Notes: generated from the sequence alone by a model not told the origin. A stretch of 64,000 bases of DNA from Adenanthera pavonina (GCA_026686845.1 JAIVEN010000012.1:15068501-15132500); one strand, 5' to 3'; shown: positions 11,726-25,070, counted from the stretch's first letter. Numbers and translations: made by a program.

Positions 11726-14376
11726 TGTGTCATAGGCATTGTGTGTAGAATTGGAGGAAACAGGATGGAGGATGATCCAACGTGGAGGAAAAAGAGCTCC
11801 ACGTCACGGCTAGAAGCAGGGCTGCTGCTGCTGCGAGAGTGAGCTCCAAAGAGATATTTTTCCGGCTAATGTGGTAGTGCCACGGTGAGCTTATTAAGAG
11901 CCACGGTGAGAATCGAGAATTTTGTTTAACTCTGAATCATTTTGGACGATTAAAAAAGAAAGAAATGGAGTGAGAAACAAGGAAGTAGTGAGAAGCTCTA
12001 CTAGGGCACGCAAAACCCAACCTGAAGGGATGTTTTCTAGACCTAGGAAGCTTGATTAACAGTTGGTAAGTTGATCTTCCTTCCTTTCCTCCTTTTTCTC
12101 TTCGATTTTGGTTTGGAAATAGGTGAGAGTATGTCGGTTTTCGAGTTGAGCAAGAATCCACTGATTAAAATGCTTGATTTGGTGTTGTAGAAGTATTATG
12201 TAGTGTTAGGAAACATTGGGTATGAGTTTTAGTTGGATTATGATAGGTTTGAGTTAAACCCTAGGTTGGAATTTGGGAAAAGAAGTAGAAATCTGAAGTG
12301 GTACGTGTTAGTTTGTATTTCAATGGTTGTTTAAGATTTATTGGTATGTGTGTATGTTGTTAAAACTTCGGATTAAGCTTGGATGGCTAGAGTGTGGATT
12401 TTAGTGTTACGAAAGTTATGTTAATTAAAGGTATTATGTTGTTGTAGTGATTGATTGGCTAATCGAAGGCATATAGTTCGTGATTGGGTGCTCTGGAGGC
12501 TTGCTTAAGCCCCTGAGCGTGGTGTTGATAATCCGAGGTAACCATGTGTTTGTATATTTGTGTTAGATGTTGGTATATATATATGGATGTCTCCGTTCAT
12601 ACCATGATATCATTATGTATATGTGTATGATTTTTTATATATTGTGGTATGCACACGGCTAGACAAGATAGTATATGATGATGATATATATGCCAATATG
12701 AATGTATGATGATGATGAGTGTGATTTTGTATATGTACAAACATGACTGTGGTACCCTCATATCATTGCATGGTAGCATGACTATGATGATGATTAGATA
12801 TGTGTATTTCAAGGCATGTTAGCATGACATATACATCACCACCCATGAACATAGTGAGATATGATTGATTAGAGGTGGTGATGAGATAAGATATGATGAT
12901 ATACGATATGATGATATGGAAAGATCTCTGCCACTAAATCCTCTCCTTGGGAGAGCCATGTGACAGTGGACTATAATATGATATGATGATATGATTTGGT
13001 AATAGGATAGGATCCTTGTCGCTAAATCCTCTCCTATGGCAATAGGAGAGCCAGGCGGCAGTGAATTGCATCTTCCCAAAATCATCACCAATTCACAATG
13101 GCCTAGGGGAGGAGAGCCATGGTCTAATCATTAGTATGACCTTTGGCCAAGTACACTAGTGTCAGGTGAGCTTAGTGATGTCTCCGAATCAGTCTTCACC
13201 GACTATTGGAAGGGAATTACCTATTGAAATGTCGTATGATGTCGCTAGCTCGTGGTTCTAGTCATGATGAGGAAGACATGCACTAAGACATGCATTAAGG
13301 CATGCATCTCATGACATGGCATTACACTACATCATTTGCATATGTGTGATGTATTGATGATATTATATATGTGTGTGGTTGTCCTCGATCATTAAGACAT
13401 TGTCTTGCACCCTCCTCTATGACTAACCTTTCAGGTGAAGACTCTAGTGCTAGTTCGAAAAAGACTAAGGTACTATAAGCCTCTCCGTCTTAGGGAATTC
13501 CAAGTATAATTAGTAGTTGTAATTTAGTTTATGTAATTCTATGCCAAGTAGGTTGTTATAGCCTATTTACCTGGACGAGTGTCCTGGGAGTATAGAGATG
13601 TATGTGATGATAGAATGACTATGAGATGCTAGTCGATGGATGTTATGCATGATGTGGATAGGTGTCATGAATATGTTAGATGTGAGTGAAGATAGTGGAC
13701 CCCGGTATGGGTCTTTAATGTAGGAGTAGGTGTCTGTACATTAGAATGGCCATATGTCAGAGCCTAAAAGTAGTTTTGGATCATGCATGTGAGTTTTGGG
13801 CACAAAGCCCATTATGTGGTTTTGTGGTACATGGGGGGTCAATTCTCGAAGGAGAGGTTTTTTCGGGGTAAAACCTCCTTGGACATGTTGGTTGAGTTGA
13901 ATATGACCTATATGAAAGGTCTTTGAGTATCCATTTGCCTGTATTGGATATTGGAGGTGATAGATTGTGAGTTTTGGTCAAAAAGTGGCCAAAAAGTTGT
14001 TGAGCATTCAGAATCTCCAAATGAGGTTGGATTTGAGTGAAATTGGTTCCGATGGTTAGATAATGATGAGAGTGACCTGTAAGCATTGGAATCAGGTCAA
14101 TCCGATGACGGAGTAAGAAGTTATGTGCGTCAAAATTTGGCCTAGAAAATCAGCAATTTGTTAATATGGATTATGATGTTAGGGTCGTAGTGCCAAGTCA
14201 TACTGCCCAGTTAAGGTCACAGTGGTATTGTAGCAGGCCACGGCTTCATCCTGTTTTGGTGTCTTTCAGGTGTTTTTCCACTGCTCTGATGTATTTGGGA
14301 AGTGAATTTGGGATGCATTTGGTTAGTAGTTAATGAAATTGGTCAAGCATAGAGGTTGTTTTGGTAAGGTGTTACA
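11726..14376 (+). repeat. 3' LTR of element A
   Basis: Begins TGTGTCATAGGCATTGTG and ends GTGTTACA. The start lacks about 50 bp present in the 5' LTR, fusing TGT to the GGCATTGTGTG segment. Its hairpins are AAGACATTGTCTT (13394-13406), ATACCATGATAT with ATATTGTGGTAT (12599-12650), and an intact CTCTCCTAT/ATAGGAGAG pair (13029-13050). ATG-rich microsatellite-like runs lie at about 12670-12720. Confidence 0.85.
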
Positions 14377-14857
14377 CCCTTGGGTCTCCTGTGGTGTACT
14401 TACCTGCCACCACAGTGCCAGACTCTAAACTCTAATGAATTTGAAACATTTCAGTCAGTGAAGATAGAAGGGAACAAGAGAGAAATGGAGGAGTATCACT
14501 AGGGTTCAAGACTTTAGACCATTGGGAGTGATTTCTAGCCTCTACGAGCCTGATTGCAAGTTGGTAAGTGTTCCCTAACTTCTTATCCTCTCTTTTCTCT
14601 TTAATTTTAGGTAAAAATCCATGGAAGTATTTTGGTTGTAATTTCCACTAATTAAAATGCTTTTTTTGTTGTTGTAGAAGTGTTATGTAATGTTAGAAAG
14701 CTTTGGGTATGAGTTTTAGTTGGATTATGATGAGTTTGAGTGGAACCCCAGGTTGATTTTGGTTGAGGGTATATGAAATCTGAAAAATATGAGGATGATT
14801 ATGATATGGATGGTTACTTTGAGCTTATTAGTGTGTAGTTATGTTGTTGGAACCTTG
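14377..14857 (+). mobile_element. Truncated LTR fragment of family A, cut by a SIRE-like element
   Basis: From about 14440 this repeats the 5' third of the family-A LTR: TCCTCTCTTTTCTCTTTAATTTT, the 'attaaaatgct' segment, then 'gggtatgagttttagttgg'. It stops at 14857, where a copia-type LTR begins. Its own 5' end is not the family's TGTAACAACCC, and the rest of this copy is not found beyond the interrupting element within the window. Confidence 0.6.
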
Positions 14858-16390
14858 TGTTTATTAGGTCTGCTGGCTTCCTAAGAGAGGAGTGAATTGG
14901 GAAGTTTGAAATTTTCTATAAAATTATAAAAGAGCAGTGAATGCAAAAGATGTAGAAAAATAAAGTGCAAAATATAATAGAGCAGTAAGTAAGGTAAAGA
15001 AAAGGAAGATACAAAGGTTTATCTTGGTCCGATCCCTTCATCTTGACCTATATCTAGTCCTTAAATAATTACTTGAGATTTTCTACAATCTTGCAAGAAT
15101 TCAATGGGCTCCTTGCAATGCCACAGTACAACCTTGTGTTCTGTTCTAAGAGCTTACAGATTCTCACTCTGTACTCTAGCAAAATGCTATCCAAATCCCT
15201 TGTGAAATCTCCTCACAAGAAAAATATTTCTTCCAGATAAAGATAAGATTGTTTAGAACAAGATAAACTCTCTAATTTAGAGTATGTATGACAATTGAAA
15301 TGCAATATGTGAAGTATGAGAGAGTAGAAGGCTTTGACTAAAGATTTTGACAGAGTTTCAGTATTTACAGAGTGGAAATTGTTACCTACAACTTCAAATG
15401 AAGTTCTATTTATAAATTTATGTCTTCACTATACACTAGAGATAAGATCTAGCCATTAGAGATGTTACCTAGTGGTTACTTTGGCAAACTAGTCATTCAC
15501 TAACCGTATTTAATGCATCTGACATCCAAAGTTCAAATTTTGGGGTGTCAATAGACAAATTTCATAGAGACTATAAACTAAAGAATTTAACGTTGAACTT
15601 CCAAAGTTCGTCTATTCAAAAGTGAAATTCAAATTTTGATTTTGATAAATATTTCCCATGTTAAAACATACGAATTTTCAAGTTTGAAGTGCATCTATTA
15701 AGTATGAACAGTTATCTCATATTGCAACAATAAACTCAAAGTTCGAATTTTGGAGGCCCAAAATTAGTCTGTCAGTGAGTATTTCAATATAGCACAAAGA
15801 GTTCTACTTTTCAAAATTTAAATTTTGATCTTTCAAAATTCAAATTTTGAGCTCCCAAAATTCATCTGTCAGAGAGACCTCTTATCAGACTTATATGTTT
15901 TCATTCCAAAGTTTGAATTTTCAAAACCAAAGTTTATCTATCAAAAAGACTGACTTTGAACTCTTTTTGCACTCTAATTTCATATGAACTTTGACATAAT
16001 TTCAAATGAATTTTTCATTTTTCACAAATTATGCTAGACTCGAAATTCAAATTTCAACAAGCTGAAATTCGTCTATCAGAGGCAACATCTCGGTAACTTC
16101 GAATTTCAATTATCAAAGTTCAAATTTTCAAAGAATTGTATGTAGTTTAATAGCTCAAAATTTGTCTGTCAGTTAGTATTTATCAAATTATCATAAGTTA
16201 GCATAGGATAGTTGAAAAACATTTATTAAAACAAGTAGTGCAAGATCAAAGCCTTTTTCTATGTGATCACTATGAGAAATCTTACAAACTATTCTTGTAC
16301 TTATTTTTTCCTAGATTTCTTCATTTGAGTTCTCCTGAACTCCTTTGATATCTTCCTTTCAAACTCTAGTTGTTTGGAATCATTAAAACA
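14858..16390 (-). repeat. LTR of a SIRE/Maximus-like Ty1/copia element (copy C1)
   Basis: On the minus strand it runs from TGTTTTAATGATTCC (16390) to a CCAGCAGACC...ACA end (14858). The same ends occur in the copy at 62361, where the + strand reads TGTTAGATGTGCTGGC. The sequence just inside (+ strand CCCCTTTTTGATGATGAG and GAGCTCCCCC) matches the A/G-rich tracts before the 3' LTR in SIRE-type elements. The middle (15450-16200) is a string of degenerate repeats built on AATTTGAA / CAAAGTTCGTCTGTCAG. The lineage is inferred from layout and the envelope-like gene. Confidence 0.7.
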
Positions 16391-16688
16391 CTTAATTCAA
16401 CTTTTTTCCCCTTTTTGATGATGAGAAAACAACTTGCAAACTAGATTAGTACTTGAGTTTTCTTCTAAGAGCTCCCCCTTAACATATGCATTAAAGTTCA
16501 AAGATAAGTGCAGCATATACAACAAATTAGAAGGAAGATAAGAAATCTCATTGTATTAATTCATTAAAGCTTCAGTACAAAGACATGATATTGCAAACAC
16601 AAAATTTCAAAACAAGATAGTTATTACATTACAAGAGATACAACAAACATAAACAAGTACTACAAGTAGATCCGAGCAACCCTAAGAT
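16391..16688 (-). other. 3' untranslated region of the SIRE-like element
   Basis: Between the end of the envelope-like frame and the LTR. It holds two G-rich tracts on the minus strand (AAAAAGGGGAAAAAAG and AAGGGGGAGC), the latter typical of the duplicated polypurine tracts of SIRE-like elements. The rest is AT-rich, with no ORF. Confidence 0.5.
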
Positions 16689-19600
16689 CTAATCATTTCT
16701 TCTTGGGCTTCGATTTCTTGCTATAGGTCTTGCTAGAATGTTCTGCTCTAATCTTCCTAGTTTGCCCAGATTTCTTCTCCCCTTTTTTAGCATCATCAGG
16801 GACTTGAGTACGCATAGCAAGAGGAGGAACCTGTGACATTGGAATTGCATGAAAAGGAAGAGGAATGAATGGCAAATCAGTAGGTATCTGAGGAAGAGGT
16901 ACAGATGCTTTAGGGCTTCCCTCTTCATCTTCAGACACAACAAAGGACTCTTGCATTTCCCACCTAGAAAGAGCTAATTGAGCACTTCGCTCCTTTGTGA
17001 GACCATATGCAGAAAAGGATGAAGGTTGAGGAAAAGGAGGAGGAAACATTTCATTAAGCCTTTGTTTTTAAGCTTGCACAATGGCATCATGTGCTATAAC
17101 TACCATATCCATGTAGGGCACAATGCTTCTTTCCTCATTTAGTACAGCTTAAATGATAGAAGCAGAGGTGATAGCTACTACAAGCTTCTTCATTTGCTCA
17201 GATTCTTGAAGTGACAGGATTGACTCCTGAGCATCTTCTATAATAGGCTCATGGCATCTTGCTTACTAACGAGCCTCCTCCTCCATGCCATAGTCCAAGG
17301 GTGGACCAGGACTGGTCTTATTGCTGGAGGCTTATGGGGTAGCCATAGTTCCAGTAGATTCAACAGCAATATTTTCAACATCAAGCTTAGGAGAGGCTAG
17401 CTTAAATGGGCTTAGAGATTCAAGAGTAGGAGACTTGGTAGGTTCAGAGGGTCCTTGCTAAGGTAAAGCTAATGTAGAGGGGATAACACTTCTGATGTTC
17501 TCATACATATCAGCAACCACTTTTATATTCTTAGCATACTAAATGATTTGATCCTATAGGTGAGCAAATTTGGCATTTTGCTCATCTCTTATGCTAAGCA
17601 TGAGTGCAGACAGGCTGTCATACAACTTAGTGATCTTAGCTGGCTTTGCCGAGGTGAAGGGAGTGGATGGCTGAGGTGTCTGAGTGGGCTGTGGTGGAGG
17701 AGAAACAGGCTAGGAAGGTTGTACTGTAGGTTGTGTAACATCCCAAGAAAGCTAAAATATCTAGAAATGTATAGGGATTTTCCAAAAACAGACAGACGCT
17801 GTTTTGCGTGAAATAAGGCAAAGAGGTTATTTTCCTAATTGAACGAAAAAATGAGAAAATTATATTTTTGCCCCTAAAGAAGTTCAAAAATGATATCCAT
17901 ATCCCTAAATTCATAAAAATTAAGTGGGGGAAGAAAGAGAAAAGCCCTTGGAAAAAATTACACCAAATGACTCGAAAGTTTCAGGAATTATAATTTGACC
18001 CTGAATCAGGGGTAGTTTTCTAAATATGTAAAATTACTATCAAAACGAAACCCTTGATGAGAGAAGTCCAATGGTATATGGCAGTCAGGGTTAATGTTAA
18101 AGAATAAAGAAATAATCAGTACCGAGTGTCCAAAAGTAACAGTAAACCAATAAAGTAAACTGTGAACCCTACTGATGGTTAAAAAGAAACTAGGTTAGGA
18201 TATGGGTCATACACAGATACCATTTGGGACAAAATAATTATGGAAATATAAAAATAAAAGTAAAATATTCTTGTATCCCAAAAATGTTAAATTACTATGA
18301 AAACAATTTTATCGGTACGGTTAAAAAGTACCCGGATTTAGGTACATCTGCATCAAGAAAATTTTGGTAATTTTAGACACATTTCTCTCTCCCATGTGTG
18401 ACTTTTTTGTAGCATATGAGGCCAAAGAATATTTTATTATTTCTTGGAAACACTTCTTGAAGAAGTATGTAATAAAGTAATCATGTTTAAGCCACCTAAT
18501 TAAGTCCATTGACCACTAACTTTTACACCATTTCACGCGTGAACTAGCAACTAAAACAAAGCAAGAACACACAAGAAAGAAAGAGAGAAAAGAAAGGAAG
18601 AGGAAGAGGGAACTCAAGGCAAAATTGAAAGCTTCACTTGTGGTAAGTTGCTCTTCCATCTTCAAGCTTGCTATTTATGGTCTTTAGAGCTTGAACCATG
18701 GCTTAGATTTCCCTCTCCACTCCCTTAGGTTTTCAGCCATGGCATGATTGAGCAAGAAAATGAGTTTACAAACAACCAAACTTAGGGGAAACGCTAGACT
18801 ACACATTTAAAGCATGAATATGGAAGTAGTTTGATGAACTAAGAAGCATAGCAATTTTTCTTGAATTTTTCTGATTTTTTATGAGTTACTCGTCATGTTT
18901 AGAGTTGGAATTTCATTGAGTTAATGCAAAAAATGAGTTCCTCATGGTCCAAAACCTTAGGAACAAGTATTGATTTCAAATAAAAACTTAAGATTTAGAA
19001 AGTAAAAATTTGGGGTTTAATTTGGAATGAACAGTAACTGAGTTAGAGATGGAATTTGGTAATTTTGAGGCCATATTTGAATTCCTCATCAAAAGTTATA
19101 TGGACTAGAGGCATAATTCATCATTTTTGAGTTAGAAATGAATTTTTGGTGAATTTTTGAAGAATTATCATGAACACTTTTTGAAGAAAGTCATGGAACT
19201 ATTAGCTTGAGTAATTGTTTGATGATTCATTAGGACTTGAAGAAGCCCAAGGAAGCTAGTGGGAGCATTGGTATCAAGTGGAGAAGTAAGAGAAAGGGTG
19301 AAGGAAGCAATTTACCTATTCTTGCCTAATATTGTCATGTGATTTTCAATAAATTTGATGACTTGCCTATTGTTTAATATGATCATTTATGATGCTTTGA
19401 GAATGTTGGTTGAGTTAATTGAAGGGTTTTGAGACCCTAGGATGTCCAAAATATAAAATGAAACTCTACCAAAATTTTTGTAAAATATTATGGCATAAAT
19501 ATTTAAAAGTATTCATTTGATGTTTTATGATGATTATATGCTTAATGTGACAATATGGTTACATGAATGGTGATTGCTACTGAGATTCTTTGAATCTCAC

Positions 19601-21790
19601 CCCCCTTTAATGACTAACCATACTGGGGAGAACCAATGCAAAAAAGCTAAGGAAGGAGCAAAAGGCATGAAGAAGAAAATGATGAGTTGTTGATGTGCAA
19701 GTTATCATGTTATAATATGAATTATTATTTGTGCCTTGTTTTATATGAAGTTGTGAAATAGTAAATATTATGCTAATGTTGTAGAAAATGTATGAAAATT
19801 TTCAGTTCTGGATGTTGGAATATGAAGTTATATTCTACCAAGTTACATGCCAGAATAAGTTCATTTGCATGGGTTTTCGTAAGTAACTTACAATATAGAT
19901 TGAAACAGGGTATTTTCTAGATGGGTCTATTTAGCTCATCCTTTTTCTATATTTACTATGAGCTTAGGTTTCTAGAATTTTTAAACTAGATAGAGGACAT
20001 GTCAAGATTTAAAATGACACCTAATTCACACCACTTGGAGTTGTATACAATTAATGGTGATTTTTCAAAGTTAAGGTTCAGAACAGGGTAAGAATGGGAA
20101 AACTGAAAACTGAAAGTAGGCACTAGAAAATTCAAAGGATAATATCAAATCGTACATAGATCCAAAAATCCAGTGGTTTAAATGTATATAAAGGTATATG
20201 TTTTTAGTTTCATATGCCACTGATTTGGAGGTACATGGAGCTATATAATAGAAGATATCGAGTTTTTCCCAAAACTGTTCTAGTTGGATTCTGAACTTTC
20301 ACAATTTAAGTTAATGCTATGTCTTATGTAAGTGAAATAAATGTATAAGAAAAATATATCTATAATTATACATATATAGCTTTCAAATGACATTGAGTAT
20401 ACATAATTTGGTCATGGATAGAATGAAATATGTTTTTTTTGAAGTTGACATCAGAAAACTGGAAGGTAGAAAAATGACTAAATGAACAGTAAAGTCCATG
20501 AAATTTACTATACAAATTGGCCCAATGAAGTTACTGTTTTATATTTTTTCCATGTAGATCTGAACTTGAGAAAATTTTAAAGACTTGAATTACCTCAAGA
20601 TAAATTTTCTAGATTTAGTTATGAATTTTTAAAATTCATCGGGTAATAGGGTAATAGAGACTTGTTGTTGTGAGTGACCTTCTTCAAAGAACAGGTCTTT
20701 TGACTTCTCAACTCCTTTTCCAATCCACTTACCATCTTTTCTCTCAATGCCAATCCTTTGCAATTCTTCCTCTTTGAAGACTTCAGTGGGCTTTCCTTCA
20801 CCTTTCTCCAAGTGTTATTTCCTAGTATACTGAAATAGTTTGGAGATGATAGAGGCAAAGGGCAAGGTGGAGTCTCTCCTCTAATCTCTTGCTTTGATCA
20901 TGCGCTGAAGGATGTGGCACATGTTTAATAGCTTGCCATGCATGAGTGTAGTAATTACATGTTCTTCAGCCCTTGTGATTGAATTAAAACTTTCTTCTTT
21001 GTTGAATATGATCCTAGACATAATGTAGTATAGAATACTAACTTGAGCACTCAAATCAGAAGGCTTTAGCAAACTCAGAGGAGGTCTATTCTCATGCCTT
21101 CTAAACAGGGTATTCAGTACTGTACTTTCTTTGTAATTCAAGAAATGACCACCTTCCTCATCTGCAGTTTCATTCTCATCCATGTACCTTAAGGTGGTGA
21201 TGTCAATTTTTAGGCCATTTAGCCAAAGAATTTCCAGTACTTCATTAAAGGTCTCATCAGACAGCCAGATAGTTCTAGACCTCAAATTTACCTCCCATTT
21301 CCCCTTTTTGCGGTTGAACATCATAGTAGCATACCACGTTTTGATAACCTCATAATCATATTTCTCCTTAATTTCCAACAAGTTCTTACAGTTTAACAAC
21401 CATAACCCCACATCAAAGTTGTTGGAAACAAGAAATTCTTCCAAATTAGTACAGTGAGATTTGATTACCTTCTTGTTGACAAACTTGGTGATATACTCTT
21501 TTAGGATGTGAGCATTGCTCTATAATGGTCTCATGGTTAATTGGAATTCATCTGACTTAGTGCTGGAAGAGGAGAAAGTAGCAGAGGCAACAACAGTGGT
21601 AGGGACAGGTTTCTTTGAATCAGCCTTGGGAGTAGTTTTCTGCTTTTTAGATGGAGTTCCATTGCTGGATTTGCCTTTCCTTTTCTGAGTCTCACCTCCC
21701 TTGGAGGCATATTAAGACTTGACAGCTCTCTTTGGTCTGGACTCTCCTTGACCCACTTCAGGATTTTTAACCCTTACGATTCTTGTGAGA
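16689..21790 (-). pseudogene. Envelope-like (SIRE/Athila-type) ORF, broken by stops and an LTR insertion
   Basis: Minus-strand frames read in order: a Lys/Ser-rich N-terminal part (about 21790-21560); an open block at 21444-20881 (187 codons, with WYATMMFNRKKGKWE and SRTIWLSDETFNEVLEI) resembling the 'putative plant transposon protein' / envelope-like domain downstream of pol in SIRE and Athila elements; a Glu/Lys-rich piece ending near 20640; an LTR of family D (17734-20650) splitting the gene; then a Pro-rich segment, a helical stretch (LYDSLSALMLSIRDEQNA, about 17640-17580) and a Lys-rich tail ending KKSKPKKK (17049-16689). Stop codons occur in every segment. The family's function is unproven, and a role in membranes or particles is only proposed. 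No signal peptide or membrane helix is evident. Confidence 0.55.
17734..20650 (+). mobile_element. Solo LTR of family D (copy D1), 3' truncated
   Basis: Starts TGTAACATCCC and carries the family-D landmarks: a TTTTGCCCCTAAAG segment, the hairpin GAGATTCTTTGAATCTC followed by ACCCCCC (19582-19604), and the segment ACAGTAAAGTCCATGAAATT (20488 on). Compared with D6 it lacks about the last 170 bp, so the right border is approximate. It lies inside the envelope-like pseudogene. No primer site or internal region follows it. The flank before it (ggttg) has no clear partner at the right end. Confidence 0.75.
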
Positions 21791-21949
21791 GATAGTTATG
21801 GAAAGATGCAAGGAATGGGTTTATAAGATGCGAAAGTAAATTTAAACAGTGGGAAAAGAAGATTTGTGAACGGAATTGATGAGAAATTAAGAGAGGAGGT
21901 GAATAGACTTGCGAGAGAGATGAATAAGGTTACGTTTGTTCAGAATAAG

Positions 21950-23711
21950 TGTAATATCCTGAAATTTTTCCCTTAATATTTAAGGCTTAATATTTTGAAC
22001 TCTATAAGGAATTTACAAAAACATATATACATTATTTTGCATGAAATAGGGCAAAGAAGTCAATTATCTCGATCAGAAGGAAAAAGGAGAAAATAACCAT
22101 TTTGCCCCTAGAAAAAGAAAAAAATAATAAAAAAAGGGAGAGGAAGAAGAAGGCGATGGATGTCATGCAGGAGTGAAGAAAAATTTATAAATTTTGAAAA
22201 AAATTACACATAATGACCTGAAAGTTCTAAAAATTATAAATTTACCTTGGATCAAGGGCATTTTTGTAAAAAATGAAAAATTATAGTAAAAATGAAGCAA
22301 AAGAAAGCAAGTATAGTACGATTTAAGCAAGTTTTGAGAAAAACAAATTTCTCTTCCTATAAGTCAAATTTCAGTTAGTTAAATATGATAGGAAGGAGTT
22401 GGATTTTCATTGTTTTGATGTAAAACATGGATTCCTTGGGTCCAGATTAGCTAAAACCAAGTATTGGACTCAAGAAAAAGCTTAAGATAAACTATATGAA
22501 ATTCTAGAGTTCAAGTGAGTCTTGATGAGGAAACCCTTTGATTCAAATAATTTAGTGAATATTGAATGATGTTTTAGGACTAGTGGGAGTTCAAGAAAAC
22601 TTGTGGAAGCTTTGGTTCAAAGAGGATAAGCAAAAGAATACACAAAAGGTAGCTTGGTTTGTTTTATTGCAATATGTTATTCTTTGTTATTTCCATGATT
22701 ATATCTTATTGCAATATTGTACTTGTGTTGTTTTGTGACTGATTTTGGTTAAAAAATGAGGGGTCTTGTTCCCCGGGATGTCTATTTTCTAAGGGAAAAA
22801 CTCTGCTAAAATTTTTACTTGACAATATGGTATTTTAATGATTTATGTGATTATATGTGAAATGTTTGTGAAATTTGAATAATATATTTGCGTGAGATAA
22901 ATAGCTACTGAGATATTCCAAAATCTCACCTCAAGCACTAATATGATAGGTTCAAATGATCGCGAGACCCCCAAGAAGACAAGAGGCAAGGAGAAGATCA
23001 ATGATGATTAGATTTATAGCTACCTTGATTGTTTTTTTTCTTGTAATTATATATGAAATCATATGTATTTTTATGAAGCTGTGCTTTGATGCTATAATGT
23101 TTCTTTAGAATTCTTGTGATGTTATAAACATATTTTGGAAGAGTTTGATTCATGTAAGAATGATATATATTTAATTTTGGAAGTTGTATGCAAAACTGTA
23201 TAGTTTTGAGTACTGATTTTGTATATGATTACTGTTCATTGGAAATTCCATTTTCTATACGAGTATTATACATTTCTAGAACATAGACATAGAGATCTTT
23301 CCAAAGAGCTAAAGATCATTAGATTTGGATAAATGTACAAATTGTTATGAGTTTTTGAAAATGGCTCAACAAATCTAGAAAAGTAGTTTTGACCAAATAA
23401 ATAGTAGAATTGGACAAATTTTCTGAATAAATTAGCTCAATTAAATTCCAGTTGTATATTTTTTCCATGTAGTAAATATGGTTATATATTTTTAGAGACT
23501 TGGATTATTTTCATATAATTTTTCTAAAATTAGTTATGATTTTTCAAAGTTTAGCAGGGAAAATCAAATTACCAAATGAATAGCATTTTGGAAATTTGAA
23601 TTTTTCTCATTTGATCTCTTAATGATTCAAGCTTCTAGCTCAACTCATTTAGCATCATATATGCTATTATAGATGGAAAATGATGTAAGAAAGTAAGGTA
23701 TGATAACGAGA
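21950..23711 (+). mobile_element. LTR of family D (copy D2), internally deleted
   Basis: Starts TGTAATATCCTGAAATTT and carries the GAGATATTCC...AAATCTC hairpin (22910-22927). It ends in a degraded form of the family terminus (about 23690-23711). At 1.76 kb it is shorter than D3 (2.54 kb) and D6 (2.93 kb). The flank ATAAG before it and ATAAC near the presumed end agree in 4 of 5 bases, but the end is too decayed to call. Confidence 0.65.
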
Positions 23712-24440
23712 CCCTTTATTTTAACTTTTGTAACTATTCAACAGACGAATTTTGAGGGGACAAAATTTGAATTTCGAGCAGCTATGAGTTACCCAACTAA
23801 GAGAGGCTTTCTGATAAACGAATTTTTTTCATGAAGTTCATCTGGAAGAAGCTAAGTTAAAAGAACGAATATCAATAGATGAACTTTGAATCATCAAAGT
23901 TTGACTTTCGAGGAATCAGGCATTAAGCAAACACGAATGAGAAAAGCAATAGACAAATTTCATTTCTGAAAGTTTGTCTTACAGAGACTTGACATAAAAG
24001 CATGCTTCAACAGATGAATTTAATGATTCAAAATTTTGAATTTCAAAGTTTTGTAAAGAGTCTCTAAAATACACATTTTGAGCTATTGAAATTTGCACAT
24101 AGAACATTTTGAGCAAAGCCAAGATTCACAATGTAATTCAGAAATACGAATTTCAAACTGTCAACAGACAAATTTCAAGGGATATGAAGGTACTGTAATA
24201 GCATGGAAACTACTGAAATTTGTCTAATTAGTATCCAAGTTCGAATGTTAAGCATACCAATTCATTCACAAACACAATTTGATGTGGAAATTTGTCTAAT
24301 AACACATAAAGAGAGAATTTCATATTTCTGATCTTACAGATAAGGCTTGAAAGTTCAAATTTTCAACTTTCCTTCAGCATCTTTTAATTATGCAAGTCTA
24401 ATTAACTCCAATAAATTGTTTTGCTATCATCTAGACTCAT
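23712..24440 (+). repeat. SIRE-type LTR fragment, plus orientation
   Basis: Built from the same degenerate units as the LTRs at 14858 and 62361 but in the opposite orientation: CAACAGACGAATTTTGAGG, AACGAATATC, GATGAACTTTGAA and similar. Neither end of the LTR is present. It is wedged between two family-D LTRs. Confidence 0.5.
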
Positions 24441-25070
24441 GCGTACTCCATGTCATTTGAAAGATATATATGTCTACTTTTTAGACATATTTTTCTTATA
24501 CATTTATTTTATTTGCATAGGGTATGGTGGTAACTTAAATCATGAAGAGATAGAATTCAACTTTTACTGGAGCAGTTTTGGGAAAAATTCCATATCTTCT
24601 ATTATATAGCTCCATTTACCTCCAAATCAATGGCATATGAAACTTAAAACATGGAAATTTCTATACATATACAGTAAATTTTTAGAGCTCTATACAATCT
24701 TATATTATCTTTTGAATTTTTTAGTACCAAACTTTTAGTTTCTAGTTTTCTCAATCTTACCCTATTCTGAACCCTAATTTTGAAAAATCACTATAATATG
24801 TACATAACTGTAATTTAGACCATTTCAAAGCTCTATTTGTGTACTTTAAGAGGATATATAACATTCATATGTTCAACTACAAAACACCTAAACAATAGTA
24901 GTATCACCTCACATAGGTCAGAATGACCATTTCTATCCCTTAACTTTGTAAAATCGTTTCTTTAACATATATACATGGCCATATTTTGCACCAAAACGGT
25001 ACCATGCATCATTGGAGACCTAAAGTGACATAATGGTCTCAAGGTATAGCATCACAATAATATACATAAA

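Larger units (their letters stand above)
5269..14376 (+). mobile_element. Full-length decayed Ty3-type LTR retrotransposon (element A)
   Basis: Two direct long repeats (5269-7881 and 11726-14376) flank a 3.8-kb internal region. A tRNA primer site follows the first repeat by 3 nt, and a purine-rich tract precedes the second. The internal region has a recognisable gag remnant but no long ORF, and at 3.8 kb it is too short for a normal gag-pol. LTR length, TGTAACAACCC...GTGTTACA ends and gag type suggest a Tekay/Del-like chromovirus relative, by inference. The 5-bp flanks (cccaa left, ccctt right) do not match as a duplication. Both flanks are other family-A fragments, so the ends may come from recombination between copies. 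Confidence 0.85.
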
